DNA of 64,000 nt from Entophlyctis helioformis (lineage: Eukaryota; Chytridiomycota; Chytridiomycetes; Chytridiales; Chytriomycetaceae), in assembly GCA_025526915.1 (NCBI GenBank), contig JAHLKH010000155.1, positions 1-64,000 of the forward strand. The letters are read 5' to 3'. This document shows, piece after piece, positions 1-10,629 of this stretch. The position numbers were made by a program, and so were the translations under genes. The stretch's first letter is position 1. Every line of letters begins with the position of its first letter. The notes under the pieces were generated by a model. It worked only from the letters and a program-made list of their open reading frames with translations. It ran no database searches and was not told the DNA's origin.

Positions 1-289
1 CCCACGACACCGGCCGGCCGGTCTGCGCTGCTCGACAAGCCCATCGCACGAAGTGGCACGCGACTGCGGCGGGCGACGCTGCGCGACACGACCATGTTCC
101 GCTCGGCAACCAGCGTTGTGCAAGCCGCGGCTGCGGCTGCGCGTCTGCAGTCCTCTGACGGCGCTGCTGGCCTGCGAGGCAACGGGGCGGCGATGAAAAT
201 GACACGACGACGACGACGACGACGAGGACTTGGCAGGCAGGCCGCTTGGTGCACTGGTCGACAAGCCGACGGCGGTACCACTGATTGAG

Positions 290-2188
290 ATGCCCGTGTT
301 GGACGTGATTGACACGACGGCGACCGAGACCAAGCGGATGGGCAGCCGCGACCATCTGCGCGACGCCAGCCTGCTGGGCACTGGCCAGCGGATCCCCAAA
401 GACATTGACCCGCGGGTGTTCCGCTGGCTGTACGCGGTGCGCGCGGTGCTGCACGCCATCCAGCCTGCGGACGTGATGCGCGTCATCCGGGCACCCGCGG
501 CATCGCACGACGACCTGAGCCGTGCAGAGACGGGCGATGCGGGCAAGCCGGTCGCGGACAAGACGGACAAGGCGGAGAGAGGGCCGAGTGGCCGTGTTGT
601 GATCAGCGCGGCGAAATGCGAGAGCGTCGACGATATCTGTGCGGCGATGCGCGTCAAGCGAATCCTCAGCATCGCGGCCGACCTGCGCGAAGAAAAGGAC
701 GGCGATGTGCTCGACCAGGTTGTTGGGCATGCCCCGTGCTTTGCCAAGCTGCCCCCAAATGTATGTTGGTCTGGCCAGGAGATGTGCTGGGTTGGGCTTT
801 GGCTGACACGTGTGTGTGTATCGGGCGGCTGCTGGTTGATGCTGCTCGCAGCTGCGCACCAAGCTGCTGGCTCGGTGCAGGTACGAGACGCATGCAGCAG
901 GCAAGCGGCTCATCAAGGAAGGCAAGCACGCCGATACGCTCTATGTCGTGCTCCTGGGCGAGTGTGCGCAGCATCACCAAGTGCAAGGCCCTGCCGCGCA
1001 CCTGCACAAAGAGAAGATCGTGACGTCGTTCAAACCAGGCTCGTGTTTTGGCGAGTTTACTGGGGCGACGGGTCTGCGCACCATGTCTGTGACGTGCGTT
1101 GTGCGGTGCGATGTGGTGGCGCTGGACCGTGTCGACTGGTTCGCCGTGATGAAAGAGGCCAAGTCGTTCGAATCGTATCAGGTGGATGTGCTGGCTGCGC
1201 TGCCGCTGTTTGCCAAAATCTCCCGGCCGCTCCTTGTGCAGCTCAGTGGGCGATGGTGGGTGCACTCGTAGTAAGACGATGGAGGATGTGGCTGAGGATC
1301 CAGAGACTGACTGACTGGCTGACTGGCTGACTGGCTGACTGGCTGACTGGCCGATCGAACAGCATGGTGCGACGACTGATGGCCGAGTCGAGCATCAGTC
1401 TGGCAGGAGATGTGGGCATCAACATCTTCTTTGTCATCAAGGGCAAGTGCCGCATCACGTACCAGCTCCCCTTCATCAAGATGTGCTCCGACTCGCCGTC
1501 GCGCTTTCACCACAAGTACACTGTAAGGAGTCTCGGGCACAGCGTGGGCGTGGCAGCCAACTGACATTCACTGCATGCACAGCTCAAGCCGTTCACGGGG
1601 CAAAAGTTCAACAAGGACGTGGATGAGATGGTGTACGAGCCGTGCGTGGTGGGCGAGCTCAAGGAAGGCGACTTTTTCCCGCCGCTGGGCCGCGAGCAGG
1701 TGGAGCGGTCGTTTATCAAGAGCAACGCCGCGCTCTTCAACCTGGGCTCGCAAGTCAACCTCAACCAGCAGGGGGCAGGCATCCCCAACTACCTCGCCGC
1801 CGTCAATGCCGACGCAATCGGTGCCCGCCAGATGGCCGGTCTCCAGGGCCGCACGCTGTACACCTTCTGGCCGCCGGCCAAGCCGCCAACAAACCACTAC
1901 ACCATCGTGTCCATGGACAGCGTCGAGTGCGCGATGCTGCCGCGACGCGACCTGCTGGACATGCTGCCGTCCGAGGTGATCAACACGATGATGACGATGG
2001 AGCTCAAGACATATCCGTCCGAGATGCGGCTGCGCGAGCTGCAGGAATCGTACCTGACGCACCAGGGGTGGCGGCTGGATGATGATACCATGATCGAGCG
2101 GCGGCTGGCGATTGAGATTGAGCGGGACCGCGGCGAAAACAAGGGCCACCCGACGCAGGCCAAAATCGGCATTAACCCGCTCGAGTGA
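290..2188 (+). CDS. Tandem cyclic-nucleotide-binding-domain protein, 5' end unresolved
   Basis: Exons, by phase matching: 290-760, 852-about 1267, 1363-1522, 1583-2188. The first intron joins exactly in phase and restores a cNMP-binding fold. The region from HAPCFAKLPPN through HADTLYVVLLGE and SCFGEFTGATGLR is a first domain; it keeps the FGE and the Arg of the phosphate-binding cassette, with one residue fewer between them than in PKA. A second domain starts at LPLFAKIS and contains INIFFVIKGKCRI. The architecture resembles CNBD2-like proteins and PKA regulatory subunits, but no kinase-inhibitor sequence is visible, so function and ligand binding are unproven. The first in-frame ATG is at 290, but the frame is open and protein-like (acidic run) for about 90 nt upstream, so an earlier exon probably exists. 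The donor of intron 2 is uncertain (1246-1271); that intron holds tandem GACTGGCT units. The stop codon overlaps an AATAAA. Confidence 0.72.
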
Positions 2189-2193
2189 ATAAA
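2188..2193 (+). promoter_or_regulatory. Poly(A) signal AATAAA overlapping the stop codon
   Basis: The last A of the TGA stop of the cyclic-nucleotide-binding protein is the first A of AATAAA. The next gene starts only about 75 nt further on. Confidence 0.5.
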
Positions 2194-2265
2194 ACGTTGA
2201 TCCGCCAAACGTTGATTTCGTCGATTTCCAATATTCATCCATCGAAAGCATCCGCGACACGGGCG

Positions 2266-5247
2266 ATGAAGGCAAACAGGGCGGGCCTGGCCAAGAGGGC
2301 CAACGATTCACTCCAGCAGTACAGCGACCAGCAGGATGCGGCCGACAGGAAGCTGCAACCCAATCCGCAGGGCCTATCGCCGTCGCCCACACCGTCGCAG
2401 TCGCCGAGCCGGTCTCGCGCAGACAGCGACGCTGGCGCATCGCAGCAATCACGGCGAGGCGGACGTGCAACCCGCGAGGTGGTGCAGCAGGACGGCCGAG
2501 GCGACGGCCGAGACGACGGCATGGTGCTGGTCGTGCTCGACTCGGCCGGCCACCGGGCAAGCACCTCGAGCACCGCCGGCAGCAGCAGCGACAGCAGCAC
2601 CAGCGGCGGCCGGGCGATCCCGTCGGCCCCTGGCATGTCGGCCGCCGCACCGAATGCACGTGCGAGCCGTGGTGGCTATGCACGCACCAACGAGCCAAGC
2701 CATGGAGCAGCGGCATCAACAACAACAGCAACAGCCACGCCCGTGACGGACAACCTTGCACCACCAGCCACCGCCCCACGTGATACTGCCCTTGTCAGTG
2801 ACACAAGCGACGTCGGAAGTGTTGATGTGCTGCTGGCCAGCCAGCTGCAACCGACACAGCAGCCCAAGATCCACAGCACGGTCAGCAACGACGACCACCA
2901 CATCAGCAGCGCTGCCGACCAGCCACATGACGATAGCGACGCTTATCGCTCGCACTCGGAGACCGAGGACCAGCGGCCAAGTGGACATGGGGGCTACAGG
3001 GGATACGGGGGTGGCCGTTTCTCATCCCTGACTCCGACCGCCGCCGCCAAGCCATACTTTTACGGTGAGAACAGCCCGGCATGTGCGCGACTGTGCGATA
3101 AGCATGCGCGACTGCGCGACTGCGCGATAAGCACTGCCATCGTTCTGACAGTCCATGCACACGCAGGCGCACTGTCGGCAGCATTCTGCTTCTTCCAGAT
3201 TGTCCGCGCCACATGGACGACCCACTGGCTCATTACCGACACGGTGCGGCCGGGAGAGCCGATTGTGACGGTGACCAACTACGGGCTGGCCGAGGGGATC
3301 CTCATGGGCATCGCCATCTGCTGCTCGATCGTTGTGCAGATTGAGATTCTCGTCTTCCAGAGCGCGTTCGAGATCCGCCGGTCGCCCTACATCATCACTG
3401 CCCTCACACTCGTCCAGAGTATGTACCGTTGGTCTGGCTGGCATGTCATGGCTGCGCCTCTGTGTCACGATACTGACTTTTCTGTGGTGCTGGGCTTGGT
3501 GTTCAACCTCAGCCGCGTGCAACATGTCGGCGGTCATCATCTTCATGAAGCAGAACACGATCCCGCCCCGCGCCATGCTGTCCAACGGACTCTGTGCAGC
3601 CATTCTCGGCATCTTCACAAGCGCCATCGCAATGATATTGTTCATTATCGACAATGCCGTGCTCTGGAACGTGCCCAAGGTGCTGTCGGCCTCTGAGCGC
3701 AAGCTGGCCTATGCGACCATGACGACCATGTGGTACATTCTCCTGGGCTCGGTGTGCATCAAGTTTATCGAGCACTGGGACCTGGAGACGTCGTGCCAGT
3801 TTGCCGTGGTGACGCTGCTGACGATTGGTATGTATGCGATGCCAAGAGATGGATGGATGCGTTCATGGATGGATGCATTGCTGGGACAACAACACATGGT
3901 CACTCACGCAAGCACGGCATGACATGGCAGGTTATGGCAACATTGCACCCAAGACGATCGGCGGACGGTTCTTTATGATGCTGTACACGATCATCGGGCT
4001 GGGTATCTTTGGCTTTTACGCAGTGGCGTTTGAGGAGAACATTCTCGAGTCGGCCAAGCGAGAGGCGATTGTGCAGGTATCGAGTCAGACTGACATCCTG
4101 CCTGCATGTCTGTCTATGCATTGTTGCCGTGGAACCATTGCTGATTGCGGTATGGGCGGAATGCGTTCATTGGTGCGCGCACGACAGATTGATCTGATGA
4201 GCCGCATGCTCAAGGGGGCCAAGCGGAGCAATCCCGGATCGCTCGCCATCACGCAAGGGGGCAGCGGAGGGAATGCCAACAGCAACGGATACGGCAGCGT
4301 GTATAGCAGCCGGGCCGAGTTTAGTGGAGTGCCTATCCAGCGGTTCTGGTCGACGGACAGCTACCTGGCAGGCAGCGGGAACCACCTGAACGAGCTGCCG
4401 CTGAGCACGACGCTCACGATGGTGCCGACGATGGGATCGTCGTTCTCGGAGCATTCGCTGGCCATTTACCCGACGGAGCGCAGCGAGCTCGGGGCGCCCA
4501 CACGCCGCGACACACATGTATCTCATCCTCTGTCGCACAGTATGCTGCTGCCTCTGAGCCGCACGCACTCGATGTCGGGCGAGGTGGAAAAGATACTGGC
4601 CGAGTTTGAGAAGCAGTGGCTGAGTCACTGGAAGGCGATCCGCGCGGTGCTGTTTACGGTGGGCGTGTGGCTGACGAGCGCGGGGATTTTTGCGGTGCTC
4701 GAGCCGCGGTGGTCGTACCTGGAGTCGATGTACTTTTGTTTTGTGACGATGACGGGCATTGGGTACGGCGACTTTGTGCCGGAGCGGCCGTGGGCGATCG
4801 AGTACTGGTACATATTCATTTTCATAGCTGTAAGTGTGCGCGTGTTGCATGTGTGGATGGATAGGCGAGCGGGGATGCCATGGGCCAGCAGGCGGGCGAG
4901 CAGGCGGGTAGACGAGCTAACGACAAATGCATGGACAGGTGGGCATCTTTGCGTTCTTTGTGGGGCTGGTGGGCGAGCACATTGGCGTGCGGTTTGCGAG
5001 CCAGCACGCCAAGACGGTCGAGCGGATGACGCAGCGCGAGCTCAAGTACCGCAAGCGCAAGGCCGACGAGGAGCAGCGTGCATACCAGCTCCGGATGCAC
5101 CAGCAGCAGCACAAGATGAATGTGGGCGATCACGCGCAGGAAGGGAAAGGGAAGGCAGGGTATGGAAAAGCAGCAGCGGGGCATCCGGAAGAGACTGTTT
5201 TGGGACGGCGGCTCACGCACGAGCCGGCCTCGCACCACGAGCCGTGA
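2266..5247 (+). CDS. TOK1-type two-pore-domain outward-rectifier K+ channel
   Basis: Exons 2266-3064, 3167-3418, 3513-3827, 3931-4076, 4188-4829, 4939-5247 join in phase to about 820 residues. Residues 1-265 are polar, Ser/Ala/Gln-rich and probably disordered. Hydrophobic segments follow, as expected for the fungal eight-TM/two-pore layout. The first selectivity filter TIGYGN (about residue 454) is created across the 3827/3931 splice junction, and the second, TGIGYGD, lies near residue 693. Between the pores is a cytoplasmic linker with basic and Ser-rich stretches. The tail after the last TM is charged and Gln/His-rich. TOK channels pass outward K+ current at the fungal plasma membrane and help set membrane potential. 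ATG 2266 is the first in-frame Met after the upstream gene's poly(A) signal. Introns 1 and 4 (102 and 111 nt) are multiples of three and open in frame, so retention would give longer proteins. Identification is firm; the exact start is less so. Confidence 0.9.
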
Positions 5248-6240
5248 GGCGTGTGACAACGAGGTCGCCTGCACAATAATGTTTTGCAGATCACAGGCGT
5301 TTTGTGGTTTTCCGTGTTGTTCAAAAGTCTCGAGGTGCGTGAATCAGCCCACCAGACAGTCAGCAGGCTGTGCGGTGCCGCTGTGCCGTTGTGTCGCTGT
5401 TGTGTGCCGTGTGCCGCTCGTGTGATGCAGGGGCAGGCAAGGGGCAAGCAGACAGACACGCAGGCAAGGGGGCAGCAACCCGCAAGGGGCGACAGTCCAC
5501 AGCAGCCCACAGCAGCCCACATCACAGCAGAGCAGAGCTGAGCAGCCCACACAGCCGTATCTGCCATGGCGGTTCAGTCTACGCCGCCAGCCGTCGAGCC
5601 AGCCAGCCCAGCCAGCCGCCATCACGTTGGCGCCCCTGGCTGAAGCGGCGTGCGTGCGGGACGGGAGTGTGCGGTGCGGTGCGGGAGCGGGAGCGTGCGG
5701 GGGGAAGCAGGAGAGGCCCGTGCCGTAGGCCCCCTCTGCGCCGTCTGCCCCCTGTGTCTCGCCGTGCAGCCCCACGCCGCCGTCGCCGCACGCCCGCACG
5801 CCAGCAGACCGCACGCCAAACAGACCACACACACCGCCCCCGTGTGTCTCACGCCGCCCGCAGCCCTCCTGGCAACCACAAGGACCACAACAACAGCAGC
5901 CACAACAACAGCAGCCACAACAGCAGCATCCCCTGCGCGTCTGTCTCACACCGCTCTGTCTGACGCCGCTCTGCCTGCCTGCCTGCCTCTCGCTCTCGCC
6001 ACTGTCTCACGCCACTCTGTCTCGTGACGCCTGTCGCACTGCATCTGTCTTGCTGTCGCTGTCTGCCTGGCTGTCTCTTGCTGGCTATGCGTGCGTGTGT
6101 GCGTGTGTGTGTGCGTGCCTGGCTGACACTTGCTCGCTCTCGCAAAGCAGCCCCCGTCCTCGTGCTCTTCCGTCACTGTCCCCCTCCACACATACCACTC
6201 CTTCTCTCTCTCTCTCTCTCCAGCAAGCCCTCTCCTGCAC
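5248..6240 (+). other. Intergenic region, no supported gene
   Basis: About 1 kb between the K+ channel and casein kinase 1. It is rich in CAG/CAC and, toward the kinase, in pyrimidine tracts (CT runs at about 6180-6225). Short open frames on both strands are low-complexity and resemble no family I know. The right half is probably the promoter and 5' UTR of the kinase gene. Confidence 0.5.
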
Positions 6241-7839
6241 ATGCAACAGCCCTCTTTGAACCAGTCGCCCCACCCGCTCTCCGAGATCCGTGTCGGTGGC
6301 AAGTTCCGCATCGGTCGCAAGATTGGCTCCGGCTCGTTTGGCGACATTTTCCTGGGTGCGACCATACTGTTCTGTCTGTCTGTGTATGGGTCTCGTCACT
6401 CTTTCTTGTGGCTCACACTGTCATGCATGTCTCTTCTGTCTCTGTCTCTTCTGTCCCTCTATCATCCGCAGGCACAAATGTCGTCAATGGCGAAGAGGTC
6501 GCCATCAAGGTCGAGTCGATCCGTGCAAAGCACCCGCAGCTCGAGTACGAGGCGCGCGTCTACAAGTCGCTGGCTGGCGGCGGTGCGTCCTTGCATCTCA
6601 AACTCCATTCTGTTTGCCGCGTGGCTGACTCTGTCTGCCTATGCACAATCTAGTCGGCATCCCCTTTGTGCGCTGGTTCGGCGTCGAGGGCGACTACAAC
6701 TGCATGATTGTGGATCTGCTCGGCCCCTCGCTCGAGGATCTCTTCAACTTTTGCGGCCGCAAGTTTAGTCTCAAAACCGTCCTGCTTCTCGCTGATCAGC
6801 TGGTATGTCTCTTTGGCTTTTTCACTCTCTCTTTCACTGTCTCTGTCTCTCTGTCCATCTACCCTCGTCCTTGCTCTCCGCTCGCGGCTGACCGACCCAC
6901 AATACCAGATTTCGAGGATAGAGTTTGTGCACGCCAAGAACTTCCTGCACCGCGACATCAAGCCAGACAACTTCCTGATGGGTCTGGGCAAGCGCGGCAA
7001 CCAGGTCAACATTATCGACTTTGGTCTCGCCAAAAAGTACCGCGACCCCAAGACGCACCTGCACATTCCCTACAAGGAGAACAAGAACCTCACTGGCACT
7101 GCCCGCTACGCCTCGATCAACACGCACCTTGGTGTCGGTGAGTGCTCTGCTCTCGTCGTGGCCTGCATGCATGTATTATGTGTCCCTCGTCCCGCTGGCT
7201 GCTCACACGGCACTGTTGCTCGCTTGCTCCATCGAACAGAGCAATCGCGCAGAGACGACCTCGAGTCGCTTGGCTACGTGCTCATGTACTTCCTTCGTGG
7301 CTCGCTCCCTTGGCAGGGTCTCCGCGCGGCGACCAAGAAGCAAAAGTACGACCGCATCATGGAGAAGAAGATGACGACGCCCACAGAGGTGCTCTGCAAG
7401 GGCTTCCCGCAAGAGTTTGCCGTGTACCTCAACTACACTCGCACTCTGCGCTTTGACGACAAGCCCGACTACAGCTACCTGCGCAAGCTGTACCGCGACC
7501 TCTTTGTCCGCGAAATGTTCCACTACGACTACGTCTTTGACTGGACCGTTGTCAAGTACCAGCAAGAGGGCAAGGCCCGCACCATGGAGGACGGCGGCGT
7601 TGCTGGCCAGATGAAGCCAGAGGAGGAGGAAGAGTGAGTTTCTACTTCTAGTGTCCCGCTGACTGCTCTTGCCGTGTGCGCTAGTAATTTGGCTGACTGG
7701 TGTGTAACAGGCGTCGCATGCAGGCTGCCCAGTCGCGCAACGCGTCTGCCATGGCCCAGGGCGGCATCACGACTCGCCCCACAACAACTCAGACTCTTGG
7801 CGGCCCAACTGCCTCGTCGACTCCCCAGCCGCTCCAGCA

Positions 7840-7875
<36 letters not shown>

Positions 7876-7942
7876 CTGGTCTGGACCCAACGACCCGAAC
7901 GGTACCCGCAAGGTGGGCCCGTCTGGCAGTCGTCCATACTAA
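6241..7942 (+). CDS. Casein kinase 1 (delta/epsilon, Hrr25-like)
   Basis: Exons 6241-6355, 6472-6582, 6654-6802, 6909-7137, 7240-7633, 7711-7942 give 409 residues. The kinase domain is complete: the Gly loop [12 protein letters not shown] is interrupted by intron 1, followed by the catalytic Lys in [19 protein letters not shown] as catalytic loop, DFGLAKKY, and the CK1-specific YASINTHLG followed by [13 protein letters not shown]. The C-terminal extension is Gln/Pro/Thr-rich with a poly-Gln run of about 13 (7834-7873), replacing the usual variable regulatory tail. CK1 enzymes are constitutively active Ser/Thr kinases acting on primed substrates in DNA repair, trafficking and ribosome maturation. 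No palmitoylation-type Cys-Cys end is seen, so this is the nuclear/cytoplasmic rather than the Yck membrane type. The start was chosen as the first ATG after a long pyrimidine tract. Confidence 0.95.
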
Positions 7943-8112
7943 GCAACGCAACCGTCAGGACCGCGCGTGCGGCCTGAACCAGCGAGAGTCCAGCCAGTCG
8001 TGCCACACATCCACTGTTGTCCGCCAGCTGCAACGCTCGGTGCCTCGTCTCCTCGCATCATCACCATGACCAACAACATCTCCATCCGCCGTCACCTGTT
8101 GTCTCTAGCCAA

Positions 8113-8117
<5 letters not shown>

Positions 8118-8178
<61 letters not shown>
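8118..8178 (+). repeat. (CT)n microsatellite
   Basis: About 30 uninterrupted CT units, 175 nt after the casein kinase stop, followed by four CGTTCGTCTCT-like repeats. A (CA)n run lies at about 8365-8400. Confidence 0.9.
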
Positions 8179-8181
<3 letters not shown>

Positions 8182-8367
8182 CGTCTCTCGTTCGTCTCTC
8201 GTTCGTCTCTCGGCCAGCCGCCCTCGCCCTGTGGTGTCTTTTGACGCCCTGATTCTCTCCACGCCACGCCACGTCGCTCTGCACTTTTCCTTTTCGATCC
8301 CCCACTCTCTGTTCCGGCCCGCATCTGTACGCACTCGGACCTTTTTCCGCACACGCTGTCTATCACG

Positions 8368-8398
<31 letters not shown>

Positions 8399-8717
8399 AC
8401 ATGTACCAACACTCCCAAGACTGTCTCCATCGCTGCCCACTTGACTCTTCTGTATCTCGACTACTTGATAGCGTCACTGTTCAAATCGAGTCACGTGGGC
8501 GTATGCGTACGGCCGCGCTCTTTGGGGGCTCCTGCCTGGATCTCGCCCGGCTTCGTTTGGCAATCCTTGGCGTGTGCTGTGTGTGCTGCGTGTGCGTGCG
8601 TATGTGCTTCTCGTGACTGGACCGGACAGATGTGATCTGGCAGGAATGATGCTGGACGGACGGGATCGTGGCTGGACGGACTCTGTATGCAAGACTTGGG
8701 GGCACGGCCATCTTTCT

Positions 8718-8718
<1 letters not shown>

Positions 8719-8760
<42 letters not shown>

Positions 8761-8785
8761 TCTCTCTCTCCCTCTCTCTCTCCCA
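8719..8785 (+). repeat. Second (CT)n-rich tract
   Basis: Imperfect CT/CCCT microsatellite in the same convergent intergenic region between casein kinase 1 and the CBS-domain gene. No gene is supported between 7943 and 9000. Confidence 0.85.
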
Positions 8786-9000
8786 ACCACCCGTTGTTGT
8801 TTTGTGTGCTGGTGTGCGGCGGTCTTGTCGCTGTCGGCTGGATCTCGTCCCGCTCCGCTTTTTGCCTTGCTTGAAAATCATCATCAATTCCTGCTACCGT
8901 CCAACCCATTGCATCGAATCTTGCGCAATTCATTGCAGCGCTGAGTTTCGCATCGTCGTCAGACAGAAAAGAGCGGCGAGCAAAGGAGGGCCGCGGCCTG

Positions 9001-10629
9001 CTAGACAGCGCTTGCCGTGGCGGTGTTGCTGTTGTTGAGCAGATCGTGCAGCAGGTCCATGAGCGACACGCAGCCAATCGGTCGCCGCTTGCCGTCCACC
9101 ACCCACACGTGGTGCATGCGGTTCTCGTGCATGCGCTCGAGCACCGTGTCCAGGCTATCCGCAAGCCCAACAAACACGGGCGGACAGCCCTCAGGTTCGG
9201 CTGCATGCGCCTGGTCCGCGACACTCGCCCATCTCGACAGCCGCGGCTTGGACGCATCCCCGCTGCCATCAGCCGCGACACTTGCACGCCGCGAAACCGC
9301 GCTCGCCCGCGCCGACTGGATGCCCACGACGCGCACGCCCCAGTCGCGCTTGCCAAACGTCAGACAGTCCTCGTCATACAGCACGCCCACGCCCTCGGCG
9401 CTCTGCATGACCCGCTGGATGCCGTGCACGCTCATGACGCCCTGCACGCGGCACTCGAAATCCACCACGGGGATCGCCGACGCGCCTGTCGATACCATGA
9501 GCCGGAACGCCTCGATGGCCTTGGCGCTCGTGCTCACGGTCAGCACGCGCGGCACCGACACGACCGCCAGTGGACCGCTCGTCGTCTCGACGAGATCGTG
9601 TTTCGAGTCTGTGCGGCCTGACCCGCTCGTCTCGAACATGCTGTCGAGCCCGCCATCACCTGCTGCGGCTGCGGCTGCGACTGCCTTGATCACCGCGAGG
9701 CTGCTGACGGGTCTTGCCAGTGCGGCTGCTAGCACCCCGCGGCCCTCGGCCACGCAGTCCACCAACTCGCTCAGCGTCACCAGATGCGTCACACTGCCCG
9801 CACCGCCACTGCCGTCCGACACTGCCAGCCTTCGCAGCGGACCACCACCACCACCTGTCGTTGCTGTTGTTGTCGTTGATGATGATGCCCGTGCCTGCAG
9901 GAACGTCTGCAGCACGGTCAAGTACGACGCCGACGACGCGATCTTGACGTGCCGGTGCGTGTACACCGACTCGACCCGCGCAGCTGCCAGTGCCACGTGC
10001 ATCTCGGCCTTGCGGTACGGTGCTGGCGACTCGATGTACGTCCAGTGGAGGTCGGCAATGTACTTGACAATCTCGAGCTGGACGTGTGTCGGGTGAGTGT
10101 GTGGTGTGATTGTTGGTGTGTGAGTGGTGTGTGAGGGTGTGGAAGAGTGGCGGCTTACCATGCCGATCAGACCCATGTATTCATGCGTGGCGTGCGAGTA
10201 GACGGGCATGGCGAGAATGTCGTGTTCGACGAGTTTCTGTTGAGTGGGCACGGCGGGATGCCGTGGTTGTCGTCGGTGTCGTAGTGGTAGTGGGCATGCC
10301 AGTCAGCCAGTTGGACAAGCAGGTAGACAGACAGCGCAAGAGTGGGACGCAACGCAACCGAGCAGCCCACGCGTCGTGTTGTCGCGTCGTGTTGGCCGCG
10401 TCAGAGCTGCTCGTTCAGCCAGGGCAAGAGCAGCATGGGGCGAGCAGCTGCGTCGACACCACCACTACCAGCAGCGACAGCAGCCGTATAGGGACACTTG
10501 TGGGCTGCCTACCTCCATAGCCTCGGTCAGGCCGTCCAAGTCCTCGCACGACACAAGCGGCTCACTGCCTCGCCTCGCAGCACCAAACTGCTTGACCGTG
10601 ATGGACGCCAGATAGTGCGACAGCGACAT
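9001..10629 (-). CDS. CBS-domain protein (AMPK-gamma/SDS23-like)
   Basis: Exons on the minus strand 10629-10513, 10236-10159, 10077-9001 join in phase to 423 residues. The clearest CBS modules are the third (AKAIEAFRLMVSTGASAIPV, continuing into VDFECRVQGVMSVHGIQRV) and the fourth (SLDTVLERMHENRMHHVWVV with GCVSLMDLLHDLL at the very C terminus). The N-terminal region (HDILAMPVYSH, EYMGLIGM, LEIVKYIADLHW) looks like the first CBS, split by introns 1 and 2. A second, with long Gly/Ala/Thr insertions, lies in the middle. Four CBS modules form two Bateman domains that bind adenosine nucleotides in AMPK-gamma and related proteins; in fungi such proteins include Snf4 and the phosphatase regulator Sds23. 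I cannot decide between these from motifs alone. Serine-rich insertions carry basic phosphosite-like RRAS and RWAS motifs. Confidence 0.8.

Noticed and set aside
8118..8178. Telomere- or CRISPR-like array
   Set aside because: Simple dinucleotide microsatellite; no spacer structure and no telomere motif.
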